A stretch of 64,000 nucleotides of DNA from Epiperipatus broadwayi (GCA_028023455.1 JAQFVV010001071.1:31001-95000), one strand, 5' to 3'; positions 1-12,585 are shown, counted from the first letter of the stretch. Numbers and translations: made by a program. Notes: a model not told the origin generated them from the sequence alone.

Positions 1-1515
1 ATTTAAAATGGATCTATTCAAATATAAGAATGCAGAATTTTTGACATTTGTAGATCAAAGGTATTCCATTCATGTTAACACATCCACCTGCTACACCTAT
101 TTTGGTTTGAATTCTTTCTGATGTTTTTTAAATAGTCAAATTTTAACCAATCTAATTGAACATTCAATATTTCGCAGTAATTGGGCATCTAGCTTTTTTG
201 GCTATAAAGTGAAATAAAGATAGAAAACTATTCAAATCCTCACCACTAGTGAGCATTACCTTCTTTTTACAGTTATCTTAGCCATGCAGTGGTGTATTTA
301 AAAGCTTCATCTATCTTTATCTAAATATTATTTTTGATTTTGTAGCAATATAGACAATAGTCTGTGGCAAACAAATGATAAAATTTATAATGCATTTTTA
401 TCGTATAATTTCTTAAAAAAACATTGAAAAAGTTATTCTTTTCACCATCAAGTTTTTATTTATAAAATTGGGTATTAATCATTTAAATTTTTCATTATAA
501 ATTATTTTATATTATAAAATTGATAAGCTATTACTTGTATTGGGCATAATTAATAATTGATTTAAACTTTAAGAGTTAGTAAATCAATTTAATAGGTATA
601 TGTGCCCACAGGGAAATCTTCAAGTTAAGTAAAATCAACTTTAATGTTTTAAATTCGATAGCACTTAGCAACATCTAAACTTTATTAAATTTTTATTTAT
701 TAACTATTTAATTTATTATCTTTTCATAGATCAACTGTCTGAAGAATGTTTATGCACTTTATATATTGGAAAAAAATACTTAAATAAATAAAAATAATGG
801 TATTGTTAGTTGCATAGTAGATAATATGATCATTTGAATACCCAAATAACATTTTGAGCACAATATTCCTATTTAAATGATCAACTGAAATTTATTTTAT
901 TCAGCTGAGAATTGATTTAGGAACTTAATTCGAGTTCACTTTTCTATTACTGTACTAAGTTGCAGCGGGATTAAATATTAACAATATCTGCTTTTACTCA
1001 CATAAAATTGTTATATTCTGACAATTTTAAATAAAAACGAAATTTTACATTTTATAATCATCAATAATTGATGTTTCTAATAGAAAATAAACTGCCATAT
1101 TGCCACATTCAATTATAAGAAGATAATCGAGAAGGGCGTTTTATTTCTGCCACTTTCTACTCTAATCGAATGACGATTGAAAATATTCTACCCATGCTTT
1201 CCTTAAGATGTTACATGAATGTTGATAATATCCTTCATCATTATCTTTCATTATTAGTAAAAACAATTGCATTATCAATGATAGCACTACTATTACTAAT
1301 ATAAGCTAAGTAATAATTATAGCTCTAAGGCTTGTTGAACTTAGGAGATTATGGTTGGCTACTATTAAAATATTTTTCATAATCGTTACAAATAATATTT
1401 AATTATTGCAGCTCAAATATCGGCTGACATTTACATTTGTTTAATTCTTTGTTATTACTTTATGTCTAAATAAAATTGTTAACTTCTAATTGAAAGATAC
1501 GATTAAAACAACAAC
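1..1515. other. AT-rich DNA without a recognisable gene
   Basis: No frame of useful length, RNA gene or recognisable repeat was seen on either strand. Homopolymer runs and short A/T motifs dominate. It is probably intergenic or intronic. Confidence 0.6.
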
Positions 1516-1535
1516 AAAAAAACTTCTTTAGTCAA

Positions 1536-1611
1536 GCGTTGATGACTAGAGATTAGCATAGCTGCCTTCCAAGCAACTGACCCGGATTCGCTTCCCGATC
1601 CCGGTCAACAC
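1536..1611 (+). pseudogene. Retroposed tRNA-Gly(UCC)-like pseudogene
   Basis: The sequence follows a metazoan tRNA-Gly with anticodon UCC. The acceptor start GCGTTG, the D-arm/A-box AGATTAGCATAGC, the anticodon arm GCTGCCTTCCAAGCA and a T-arm beginning CCCGGATTCG can be aligned in order. The T arm carries extra bases, so the fold is broken. The unit lies between near-identical 14-bp direct repeats (about 1517-1530 AAAAAACTTCTTTA and 1625-1638 AAAAACCTTCTTTA), as expected of a target-site duplication. I infer a tRNA transcript, or the head of a tRNA-derived SINE, inserted by LINE machinery. It is not expected to be a functional tRNA. Confidence 0.7.
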
Positions 1612-1638
1612 TTTGACATATAAGAAAAACCTTCTTTA

Positions 1639-2129
1639 TCACAATAACCGTACTCTTCCCTTTACATTAAAAAAAATAGAAGTCAAATGTGGAATGAATG
1701 AAAAATTCAAAATTTCAAAGAATAAGATTTTTTAAAATACTTTGCTAGCATGTTTTCCCCAAAAGACATAGCATTGTTTAATTAACAAAGATTTAATTTT
1801 AATTATTATATACAACTTTTTATTTTGTATTTTATTCATTTTTTGTTGTTTCTGTATTATTTAATGTTTTATTTTATTTATATTCAGAGAAATTTTATTT
1901 GTATATAATTAAAACTTTATGACTTTTTGTACTTAGGCCATTCTGAGATATTTTTTATAATGAAATTTTTTACATAAAAATTCAGTGAAGATTAAAAAAA
2001 TTATGATAAAAGAATGCTATATAACAATAATAATAAAATATTAACTGAAAGATTTATGAATAATTTAATTTTAAAGGTATGGACAAAACCAGAAGAGAAA
2101 ATATGAAATTATGACAATAAGTAAATTTA
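1639..2129. other. AT-rich DNA, nothing recognised
   Basis: No coding signal or repeat structure was seen apart from homopolymer runs. Confidence 0.5.
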
Positions 2130-2420
2130 ACATCATCATCATCATTATTCACTTGTGAGTATGACTATTCCAACTCCAAGGAGGGAAAAAAGGCAGAATA
2201 ATAATAACACTAATAATAATATGTTAGAGATGAGTTTTATGATCCATAAATCATAAATATACCTACATATAAAATAAGATAGTCTTTATTTTTAATAATT
2301 AATTTGATGTTTTGCATTGGTTTCTTTTAATATCCTCTGCAGAAATTTTTTTTACATGAAAGAACTCTGCATAATTACCTGTTTCAGAATATCTTTGAGA
2401 TAATTTGTGAAATATTTTTT
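2130..2420. repeat. Dispersed repeat shared with 13110-13400
   Basis: The stretch contains ATTCCAACTCCAAGGAGG, then an A-rich (AAT)n-like tract and 'AACACTAA...GAGATGAG'. About 150 bp later comes TTTGCATTGGTTTCTTTTAA followed by CTCTGCAGAAAT. The same order of motifs, diverged, occurs at 13110-13400. I read both as old copies of one interspersed element, probably a SINE or a LINE tail. No coding capacity remains. Confidence 0.4.
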
Positions 2421-2970
2421 TTCAAAGAAATCTAAGAAATATATGATTTTTCAATAGTAGATTCTATTTGCATCATAATCAGAAAGCAGAAAAACATATT
2501 CTTTTATTCTAAGATCTTGATCTTATATATATATTCTTAGAAATGTTTTAAATGCCTTACGTTTGTCAATAACTAATCCATATCTTGCTTCTATGCAATA
2601 AATCAGTTAAAATAACAGCGCTATATACAACTAATTTAATTGCAATAGTTACAAGATTATGACAAAATATTTCTTTTAACTGTTAAGAATAACAATAGTA
2701 CATTAGAATTTGTGCTGCACCGCAAGGTCTGTTTACATTCTACTTAAAAAGCTCTCAAAATATTATAATTGTCTTCTATTTGCATTTCTGCTTTTAAATC
2801 TCTATGCTAAATATGAAGCTCCACATTCAATTTATTATTCTGATAAGCAGAACACACCACTTGCTTTTTTAAATAAATTATTCACGATAGAATCATTATC
2901 AGATAATCATTCATGAATCTTGTTTTTGATTACGTAAGTAATATTTACTAAGGCAATAAACCTAAAGCAT

Positions 2971-3064
2971 GTGCTATTTGAAAATGCGAAGGTAGGGACC
3001 TCTACAGGTCTTAACCACAAGCTAGACCTGTAGAGGTCCCTACCTTCGCAATTTCAAAGTGCAC
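2971..3064. repeat. Near-perfect palindrome (hairpin), 41-bp arms
   Basis: The left arm (2971-3011) and right arm (3024-3064) are reverse complements apart from three mismatched positions near the outer ends, with a 12-bp spacer. The inner 31 bp, from TGCGAAGGTAGGG to the spacer, match exactly. The arms are markedly more GC-rich than the surroundings. Very similar sequence (GAATCTTGTTTT) flanks both sides, at 2915 and 3065. This fits a small foldback element or an inverted duplication. RNA from either strand would form a long hairpin. Confidence 0.75.
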
Positions 3065-6000
3065 GAATCTTGTTTTAATGAAACCAAAAATGAAGATTCT
3101 GAAAGTCTAACTTAGCAATTTTAGTTTTTAATAACGGTTGAAAATATGACTCAAATAATAGGAGCTTCAAAGAACAAATACCAAGATTCTTGGAATATGA
3201 TTAGAATAAAATATTTTTTTAAAGCACAGATATTTTAATTTGACCAGAATTAACTATGATTTATCTAACAGTTTGGTTTATAAGTAGTCATGAAAATGAA
3301 TTTCTCTTTTTTTGGACTCTTAATTAAAATCTAATTTGTAATATTTAATCCTTGTATATAATACATGACTTGATGGTTTGACTATCATAAACATTTTGTG
3401 AAAATTATATTTTTTAATAGAATGGTAATATTGAAGAATGTTCTATTCATTACTATTTTTATTAGTTTAATTGCTGATTATTATTAAAATACATGTTGAT
3501 CAATACAATTCAACTGTGATAATTACCTTTATTTTTATGGTGAAAACACTGTTCAGTCTATTTAAATTTCGAAAGGACTTTGAATAATTTTGATAATGAA
3601 AATAAATGTTACAGTTCTAAGAACAGTCTTCAGATTAATAGAGTGCAAATAACATATATTTATATAGATTATCTAATTAATCTAAACTTCAGCAAAAAAA
3701 AATACTAATGATAATCTATGATGAATTCTGATATTGCATTAGACAAATACTTTAATATCAAATGCAATTAGAAGACTTTAAAAAAGAATTATAATCAATT
3801 TCTGTACAAAGTTGGAAGCAGAAATTGAGAATGTGCAAACTATAATACAAGATTTAGAAAAAATGCAAAAAATAAATGAAGGTACTAGTAATAAGAAATG
3901 TACAACCAGAAAGTTTTGAGGAAGAGAATACTGAAAATATGAAAGAATTGCATTAGAGATTAAAAAATTCGCTGCTTTAATTAGAATTTTTAAAACAGAA
4001 AATCAAGGCTTAAAATATAAAATCTTACAGAATTGCTTCAACAACAACAACAACAACAAAACTACAAAACTAACTAGATTTAAAAAGGTTGAATTAAAAA
4101 AATGAAAACAATTGTTTAATGGGAAAACAAATTTCCAGAAATCCTTAAAACTCTTAGTAATTTAACAAAAAAGTTGTACTTAAGAAGTGGCTACTAAAAT
4201 CTTGATAAATCCTATCAAGATTTTGACACCAGTGCCAATCTCATTGAATTATTTTTGAATTTTACCCCCATGGTTTTTTTAAAATTGAAATACAATCACT
4301 TTAAATAATGTTCAGCAAGTAATTTTTTAAACTAAGTAACAATAGGCTATTGAATTTATAGATTAATAGCATTTTCCCCAATTGATTTCTTTAAGAGGAA
4401 AAATTTGATCTTTTTGTAGCATTATTGTAATAATGGTATCCAATAATTTTATTCTATAAATTTTCTGAGTATAACCTTAGTACATTTGCACTATAAATAA
4501 AATAAACAGATGCAACTCCTGCACCAAATTTTTTTTAATACTAATAACATTTTATTGATGCATTAACAGATTCCAAAAATAGAAGGTATTAAATAAGATA
4601 TTAAAGAAAATCCAATATCACACAATTATAAAAACTTCCTTTCTTTGGAAGACAAATTTCACTAAAATCAACTGTGTAATTGAATTTTTACAGTTCTTTA
4701 GCTACAAATGCTGTTTTTCATTCAGACTTAAAGAGTTTGCATCAAGTAAAGTTGATATTTTCTATGTATTTCTATTTTAAAAAATATAGATTTATGATCC
4801 TTACGTTTAATATTTACATTGATTTATCTACTTTTACTATTGATATTATGATTATTTTTATTTCATGATAATCTAGTAAAAGTATCTGAGACAGGCCATT
4901 TTAGACTAAAATTTGAAGGCCACATCTATTTTCATGATAGGCAGAAGGATCTCTAAAAAGCTTTTCTTAATGTACAATCTTTCTGTTAACTGAAATTGTT
5001 AGCTGAGATCTAATTTCAGTCCATATTATTAGTGATCTTACTGTCTTGAGCAAAGATTAAATCGGCCCCATTATTTATCAAGTGTTCGTGTTAAAAAATG
5101 AAAACAGAATTGGAGCCAAAATTGCAGTCTGTGTATTAGCTATAAAAATATGGTTGCACAAGCACACAATATTGTTGTTTCATGACTCATGGTATAAAAA
5201 GCTCTTTATAATTAGGACATATTCTAATATAAATGGTAAAAGATAATAAGGAACAGAAGGATTAAAAAATATTTGTATCAAAAACAGTACCTAGTCTTCA
5301 ATAAAGCAATATTTTATTTTACAAGTCAATAGGAACTATTCTTAATGGGTCTCTATTTACGGGATATTCACAATTATTCTTCATATTTGACATCATTCTA
5401 CTATCTGCCATTTATGAATTCAGTCAGTAGGAACAGTAATATTTGTAGGATCAGTAATATTTGTGATTAAAGAATATCTCTCAGTATAAATTTCTTTTAC
5501 CTCATTAAGATGTTTTCAACCAGATTAGAAAATAAAATTTAGATATATTTTACTTTCTGTTACATTATTTTTACTATATATTTAATTTTTAAAATTTTTA
5601 CAAGTTTAGTTGCAAATCTGAATACTTTGTGCAGTTATTATTTAACACATATAATTGTAAAATAATATCTGATAAATGATAACTCATTGACTACTAACCT
5701 ATTTCCTTTTTTAATTTTTAGATTTTTGTTAAATTTATTAGATACTAACACATTATTTTTACAAGATCTGGGAAGAGAATTGAACAAAATTGACGAATAT
5801 TACCAAATAATTTTTACATATCTATAACTACTAGATGAAAGTCTTAAAAATAAACTAAATTGCAATTTTGACATGTTTAAACAAAAAATTGAAGGAAAAA
5901 ATATAGCATTAGGTTAAGTTCTTTGCAGTAAAGTAGATGTAACACTAAAAATGCACCACATATTTGAAAACTGATGAAAATGCTAGCTATATATGTTAAT

Positions 6001-6724
6001 TAAAAAACCCAGAAATAGCAGAGATAAAATTATATATATAAGAATAGATCTTGATAATATAAAACTAATTACAAAATATCATATAATACTAAATCATCTA
6101 TGCACTTTACTACTGTTACACAATGCTTTATTTACCACACTTTTTTACAGTTTACAGCTGGCGCAATCTTCTTCAGAATTTTTATATCTTCTAACTTCAA
6201 CTGCTAAATTCAAATAAATTGTTTAAGAAATTTAAAATAAAGGTATTAAAAAACTTTAAATAGATCACATTAAGACATGAAAAGAAAAAAAACAATTAAA
6301 ACCTTAGCACTCTATGAGAAATCATAACCTCTGCAAAAACTTGAAATGTTGAAAAATGTAAACTGAATCTATGAAATATCTTGTGAATGCAGAAAGATAT
6401 ATATTGAGAAAATCAGTTGTCCCATCTAAAGTGAATAAACAAATTAAAAATTGACAGTTACAAATAAAAAATGGGTATATTTAAAGTAGCAGATCCTATA
6501 TATACAAATTAACATATGTTTTATTGGCAAAAGATACAAATATTGGACAAAAAAGAAAAAGGACAAAGAAAGGTTAAAGAAATTATACACATGACAATGG
6601 CAAACAACCTCATAAGTCAATCTAGTGTGATTATTCATAATGTTTGGAAACTTTTCATTAACCTCAACCTTAAAATAGTGGAGAAACCACGAAGACACTC
6701 ATAGATAAATATGGAAAATGTCTA
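3065..6724. other. AT-rich DNA with possible LINE debris
   Basis: No intact gene is present. Around 5095-5190 a plus-strand frame reads ENRIGAKIAVCV...LHKHTILLFHDSW. This distantly recalls the RNase H region of Jockey/R1-like LINEs, but stops surround it. Short frames at 2710-2916, 4680-4868 and 5993-6217 have low-complexity composition and no motifs, and I regard them as chance frames. A (CAA)n tract lies near 4041-4058. Confidence 0.35.
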
Positions 6725-6900
6725 CTGACTATTGGCCTAGTTAGTTAGAGTATTGCCTTAAATTCAATATTTATAAATATAAAAGTCCTAGGTTTGATTC
6801 CTTTACCAACATTGTCACTAGTAAGGCCAGCAATACCCAAAGAAGAAAGGAAAATAATACCACTCCAATCATTGTGTTATACATTAACCGGTGAGCTATT
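6725..6900 (+). mobile_element. tRNA-derived SINE
   Basis: An A-box-like block, GGCCTAGTTAGTTAGAGTAT (about 6734-6753), is followed 45-50 bp later by a B box, GGTTTGATTCC (6791-6801). Together they form an internal RNA polymerase III promoter. The 3' body (ATTGTCACTAGTAAGGCCAG to ...ATTAACCGGTGAGC) is non-tRNA, as in SINEs, and ends in AT-rich sequence. The insert between the boxes is longer than in a real tRNA, so this is a SINE head and not a tRNA gene. Confidence 0.6.
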
Positions 6901-7649
6901 ATTAACAGTAGAATGTATTTAAACATTTTAACTAAAATATAAATTAAAAAAAACCAATTAATATTAGCAGATGGAAATTGTCTAATATATAATTACATTT
7001 TCATGTAATGTAAAAATTTTAGAACAATAAATTAAAATGTCATGTAGTGATTAAATAATAGTCAATTTTCTGATAAAGTATACACAGTATTAATTGATAT
7101 GGATTTGAATTTTAAAAAGTTACCATAAAATGTAAATAATAGATTTGAAAGATATTAGAAAAGTCTATTTTTTTCTTTTCTATTCATACTGTTATAAACT
7201 AAAACAACCAAGTGATGGGTGATATTTAAAAAAAGAATGGAATTAAGTCTATATTTTCAGGTTATATTATTCCCATTATTTGTAAGAAAAGTGTCTATAG
7301 AATATATTAAAAAAATTCTGAAGCAGAAATTAGTTTAAAAGTAATTGAAATACAGAAAAGTTTGTTATTAATAAATGTGCACTGCAGAATTAATAATTAT
7401 TTTAATGAGTTCTAAGCTGTGCCTTAATGGATACATACGGGATTAGTAAGTTTGATTCTAGATGAAGCACATGCCATATTTAAAAAAAATTTTTTTTTGG
7501 CCGTTTAGGCTCCATTGATGTTTTATTTAATGTTTCAGATGATTGATTTTTGTTGGTTAAAAAAAAATTAAAAATATTGCTAAACTGGGATGATAAATTT
7601 AATATTTTATTTAAAAAAAAATAAAGGAAATTTTTCATTTATAATTAAC
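6901..7649. other. AT-rich DNA, nothing recognised
   Basis: Only short frames are present. It may hold more of the decayed LINE that starts to be recognisable near 7.65 kb. Confidence 0.4.
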
Positions 7650-8144
7650 ATGAATTTGTGAATGTGGTTAATATAAAAATGTCTATTTTAAAATAAAAGA
7701 TAACATTGGCAGTGAAAAAAGCATATTGACTATATCAATTTGCTGAGGATAAAAGTATTTTTTTCAAATAGTTAATATAATTGCTGCAATTTGCAATAAG
7801 TTTAAGTTAAAAATAAATATATGAAAATGAAAAGATAACACTAAAATAATTGAATTTGAAAGCAAAAAAGTGTAAAGCAAAGTGTAATTTTAAATATTTT
7901 GGAAGTGGATTAACTGATGAAGAAAAATGTAAAAAACAAAAATTAAAAATTGCTAAACCGACTTAATAAAGGAAACAATTATTATTTTATGGTCAACATT
8001 TTAAAGTTAAGAAAATGTATTAACTTTGGTTTAGAGTTTAATATGAAAATCTGGGCACTTAAAAAAAAGGAAAATTGGTCTTTGATATTAGATTTGACAT
8101 CAATTAAAAAAAACAAAACATTTTATGTAATTTATTTTGTATAG
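7650..8144 (+). pseudogene. Decayed RTE-like LINE, reverse transcriptase C-terminal part
   Basis: At 7883-7960 the plus strand reads CNFKYFGSGLTDEEKC and then QKLKIAK. This matches the 'FKYLGS.(L/I)..DG......I..RI..A' block that follows the catalytic palm of RTE/CR1-type reverse transcriptases. Further on, NMKIWALKKKE (within 7950-8144) corresponds to the usual LLYG.ETW.L.KK block in expected order and spacing. Stops and frameshifts interrupt the region, so it is inactive. Family assignment rests on motif recall. Confidence 0.45.
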
Positions 8145-9055
8145 ACATTAAGTTATCTGCCTAGTACGACTATAATTTGAGATTTCAAAACTATGGGAAT
8201 TTTTCAGCTAACAAACAAGGTTACAACTTTTTTCCAGTTAGCTGACCCATAGCCAACTCAGTTAATTACAGAATATTGATTAGTAAATATATATCTTGCT
8301 ATTATTAATTACAGAATAAATGCACCAAGCTAATCGGGTTAATCGGTAACTATATTGAATGGGAAAACAAATTACACATTTTAATATAATGCAATTTTTT
8401 TTACTTTTGCGAAGATACTTTTAAAATAATGTTTGGTGAATTAATATTAGGTTGTATAATTTTTTGCTTCTGAACTATGTCACAGAAAGTAAAAAAAAAG
8501 TAGCCTTGCTATCAAGTTAGTATTTATCAAAGTTTACATATAATATAAAATATTAACAGTCCAAAATAAAATAAATGGTTAGAAGTAAGTAGCATACATT
8601 AAGTTATTTCAAAACACAATATTCTAGTAATAAATTAATTTTTAACTTTAGAATTTATTTAGGATGTGAACTAACATATACAATTCAATTTATTCTTCCA
8701 GAAATACAGAATTATAGAATATAAATTAGCGCACGAATTCAAATTTCATAGAATGGTGTACAATATCAAAGTTTATGAATTCAATATATATCTTTTAAAC
8801 CCAACATTAGCATAACCAGTTTATAAATCTATTTCCGTTTCTACTTTACAATTCTGATTATTTTTCTCTGTTAATCATTGCATTCTTAAAACTAAATTCA
8901 AATCTTGAATTTTTTAAAAATAATTAATTTTTCTATTTTTTTGCTATTCATTATTAACGATTTTACTATTCACTATTTTACACTTAAATATATTTAAAAA
9001 TATTGTACTTTTTTACTTGTAGATATATTCACACACAGTATATATATATATATAT
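8145..9055. other. AT-rich flank ending in CA/TA microsatellite
   Basis: No genes were seen. A short (CA)/(TA) tract at about 9031-9055 forms the insertion site of the LTR element that follows. Confidence 0.5.
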
Positions 9056-10450
9056 TGTAACGTTTATTTATATACGTTGCAAATATATTGGCATTTGGTA
9101 AAAGCTAAAAAAATAAAAGTAAATTTAGATTTTTTTTTGACTAATTTTTTTTTAAAAAAAATAACGTACAATGAAAGTTAAATTATTCTTTCGTTTTTTT
9201 TTATGTAAGTAGAAATAAAAGTAGAATTGGAGAGAACAAAAGAATTCCAAAAGTAAAATAAAAAAAGATAAGAGAAAGTAAAAATATTTTGGCTAATTAA
9301 AGATGGCCGAAAAACTTGATAAGAAAAGAGAACTTTATAATGTAAATTTTATAAAGAATCTACAAGATTATGAACCAAAAAAACACCATGATAATAGCAT
9401 GCGCAGAAGTCTGAAAACTGGACCTCTGGTATAAAAAGGAGGGATTCGGTTGGAAGAACGTCTTGTTCTGTTAGTCTCTCTAGTCGGTCCTCGATAACAA
9501 TAATACATCCAGGATCGCCCTACACTGAAATAATTAGGCATGTCGGAGTGAACCGGAGCTTCTGCGAACATCATGCCTGAAGATGTACACCAGGAAAAGC
9601 TTTCGTGACTGACTAGGAGAATGGACCACAAGATCAAATAATAACCAAAAGGCTGAGCTCATTCTACCCAAAAAATTATGCATAGTTATCTACTACTGAA
9701 TTCACAAAACTTACCGGTAAGTTATGCTTCATTATCCTGATTGTGACAAAGTTAACCATTTTAAAAACTACTCGTAAAAATAAGCTTATAATAGGATCCT
9801 GATAGAGACATTAATTTTCTTGTACAAGAGACATTCATTTTTTTAAAGAACTTTCTAGAAGAAATTTGGAAGTGAACAGTAATTGTAAAATTGTTTTTTT
9901 TTTTAATTGATTCACGTCCGAATTAAGGGTGTTCTCTCCAATTTATTTGATTAATAATTTCTTTTAAACATTTTTTATCTATTAGAATAAAAATATTTCT
10001 AATACCAATTTTCATTTGTACGTTATTAATAATAATTATTATTTTTTATTATTAAATTTATTATTAGTTTAATAAGATTTAAAAATGTAATTTACCTTTG
10101 CCAATATGTTTGAATAAGCCCAGAAATAATAATCTTAAAAAAAAAATTCTCATTACGGTATGATGCAATACCTAGTAGTTTAAAAGTATTTTTCTTTTTT
10201 ATTTGCGAGTCGTTATATGACGAAGTCAGCGGACTCTTTAGAATAAAAAGTCCTGGTGCCCATATTAAATAAATTAAAAGCTGATTTCATCGATAGCATA
10301 ATTCTCAACTATTAATAGGCCGAGTTGATCAGGAAATATAGCTATGTTTTTAGAATAGAAATACAACTTTCTTCTTGTTTGACATAGCTTGATCAACTCA
10401 CGCGCAATTTATATTAGCGTGTAGAGGCCTATCAAAATGAAAAATGTTAA
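9056..10450 (+). repeat. 5' LTR, family 1
   Basis: It begins with a terminal palindrome (TGTAACGTTTATTTATATACGT...), carries a TATA box at 9430, and contains an inverted pair near its 3' end: GAGTTGATCA at 10322-10331 with GATCAACTC at 10391-10399, and GCTATG with CATAGC inside it. The 89-codon minus-strand frame at 9368-9637 runs opposite to the LTR promoter and has no motif. It is a chance frame retained in both LTR copies. Confidence 0.85.
9430..9437 (+). promoter_or_regulatory. LTR TATA box (5' LTR)
   Basis: TATAAAAA followed by a G-rich step (GGAGGG) is a strong core TATA element. Transcription would start about 25-35 bp downstream, near CGTCTTGTTCTGTTAGTC. The same motif is kept in the 3' LTR at 11574. 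Confidence 0.65.
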
Positions 10451-11194
10451 AATGGCTTACCCAACTAGGGCTTCGATTTAACAACTACAACCTGAGATAA
10501 GTTGTAATGATAAAGAACATTACAACGATGACCCAAAGAAACTCACAGCTGGAAAGTAAATAGTAATTTTTTTTTTCAAAAAAAAAATTATAAAAAAAAA
10601 AACTAACTAATTAAACCCTGATTATTAAAATATAAAAAAATATTTTTTTAATATGACTTCCAGAAAATAAAAATGTATATATTTTTTTGATATGTCTAAA
10701 AAAAAACACGATTGTGGCTGATGTAGACATAAGTCACAAGTATTTGACCGGGTAGGCGGTTACTGAAGAGGGGAAAAACATAGCCCCAAGTCCTAGTACA
10801 TAGTATATTAACATAAGACCACCTTTATATGCCCATCAGACTATTTCTAGCAGGGATCCCAATAAAGGAGGGTGGATCAAGTTGGACCAAGTTGCCATGA
10901 GCCTGTAGGACTCAGAACGATGAGCAATGCTTGTTTGTACTTATAACTTGGGCTTCTTATCGTTAATATTACACTAAAGCAGAAAGGACACAGATGAATG
11001 TGAAATATTTTCCATTTCCACCATATTAGACCTAAAAGTGGGCGTTAAAGCTGAACGTCGCTTGTGAATGAATCTACGGAATATATCAGCATGCTACTAC
11101 ATAAAAAAACCCCCACAAATATGAATTTTAAAACTTAAGAATAAAATTAGTGTAAACCCCTATTTTATTCTCATCATCCGGGCACTGGTGGTAT
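10451..11194 (+). other. Internal region of LTR element 1, no ORF
   Basis: A 744-bp stretch between the LTRs. It contains a G-rich, non-coding part (10740-11060). No gag or pol motif was seen. The sequence immediately before the 3' LTR, CACTGGTGGTAT, is only weakly like a polypurine tract. This architecture matches TRIM/LARD-like or internally deleted elements. Confidence 0.7.
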
Positions 11195-12585
11195 TGTAAT
11201 GTTTATTTATATACGTTACAAATATATTGGCATTTGGTAAAAGCTAAAAAAATAAAAGTAAATTTAGATTTTTTTTTGACTAATTTTTTTTTTTTAAAAA
11301 AATAATGTACAATGAAAGTTAAATTATTCTTCTTTTTTTTTTTTTTATGTAAGTAGAAATAAAAGTAGAATTGGAGAGAACAAAAGAATTCCAAAAGTAA
11401 AATAAAAAAAGATAAGAGAAAGTAAAAATATTTTGGCTAATTAAAGATGGCCAAAAAACTTGATAAGAAAAGAGAACTTTATAATGTAAATTTTATAAAG
11501 AATCTACAAGATTATGAACCAAAAAAATGCCATGATAATAGCATGTGCAGAAGTCTGAAAACTGGACCTCTGGTATAAAAAGGAGGGATTCGGTTGGAAG
11601 AACGTCTTGTTCCGTTAGTCTCTCTAGTCGGTCCTGGATAACAATAATACATCCAGGATCGCCCTACACTGAAATAATTCGGCATGTCGGAGTGAACCGG
11701 AGCTTCTGTGAACATCGTGCCTGAAGATGTACACCAGGAAAAGCCCTCGTGACCGACTAGGAGAATGGACCACAAGATCAAATAATAACCAAAAGGCTGA
11801 GCTCATTCTACCCAAAAAATTATGCATAGTTATCTACTACTGAATTCACAAAACTTACTGGTAAGTTATGCTTCATTATCCTGATTGTGACAAAGTTAAC
11901 CATTTTAAAAACTACTCGTAAAAATAAGCTTATAATAGGATCCTGATAGAGACATTAATTTTCTTGTACAAGAGACATTCATTTTTTTTAAGAACTTTCT
12001 AGAAGAAATTTGGAAGTGAACAGTAATTGTAAAATTGTTTTTTTTTTTTTAATTGATTCACGTCCGAATTAAGGGTGTTCTCCCCAATTTATTTGACTAA
12101 TAATTTCTTTTAAACATTTTTTATCTATTAGAATAAAAATATTTCTAATACCAATTTTCATTTGTACATTATTAATAATAATAATTATTTTTTATTATTA
12201 ATTTTATTATTAGTTTAATAAGATTTAAAAATGTAATTTACCTTTACCAATATGTTTGAATAAGCCCAGGAATAACAATCTTAAAAAAAATAATTCTCAT
12301 TACGGTATGATGCAATACCTAGTAGTTTAAAAGTATTTTTCTTTTTTATTTGCGAGTTGTTACAGCTGACTCTTTAGAATAAAAAGTCCTGGCGCCCATA
12401 TTAAATAAATTAAAAGCTGATTTCGTCGATAGCATAATTCTCAACTATTAATAAGCCGAGTTGATCAGGAAATATAGCTATGTTTTTAGAATAGAAATAC
12501 AACTTTCTTCTTGTTTGACATAGCTTGATCAATTCGCGCAATTTATATTAGCGTGTAGAGGCCTATCAAAACGGAAAACGTTATA
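11195..12585 (+). repeat. 3' LTR, family 1
   Basis: Second copy of the LTR; it keeps the TATA box and the inverted pair near its 3' end (about 12466-12537). It ends AACGTTATA and runs directly into a (TA)n tract. Compared with the 5' copy it shows scattered transitions and a shortened segment near 12358-12372. Confidence 0.85.
11574..11581 (+). promoter_or_regulatory. LTR TATA box (3' LTR)
   Basis: TATAAAAA at the position equivalent to 9430 in the 5' LTR. It could drive transcription out of the element into the flank. Confidence 0.6.

Larger units (their letters stand above)
9056..12585 (+). mobile_element. Short LTR retrotransposon (LTR family 1), non-autonomous
   Basis: Two direct repeats of about 1.39 kb (9056-10450 and 11195-12585) flank a 744-bp internal region. 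The LTRs begin TGTAACG/TGTAATG and end (A/C)GTTATA or TGTTAAA, which reads as decayed TGTAACG...CGTTACA ends of gypsy type. The whole element lies between (TA)n tracts, consistent with a TA-rich target duplication. Right after the 5' LTR stands ATGGCTTACCCAACTAGGG, a possible primer-binding site starting TGG. The internal region has no ORF, so proteins must have come from another element. The two LTRs are highly similar apart from small indels, for example near 10215 versus 12358, so insertion was fairly recent. Confidence 0.85.

Noticed and set aside
7911-7930. CTGATGA at 7914 and CTGATGA at 5962 considered as hammerhead cores
   Set aside because: No stem II, no GAAA at the right distance and no complementary stem I. 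The 7914 site lies in the LINE remnant.
9368-9637. 89-codon minus-strand frame, repeated at 11512-11781
   Set aside because: It lies inside both LTRs of family 1, opposite to the LTR promoter, and its conservation follows from LTR identity. No protein motif.
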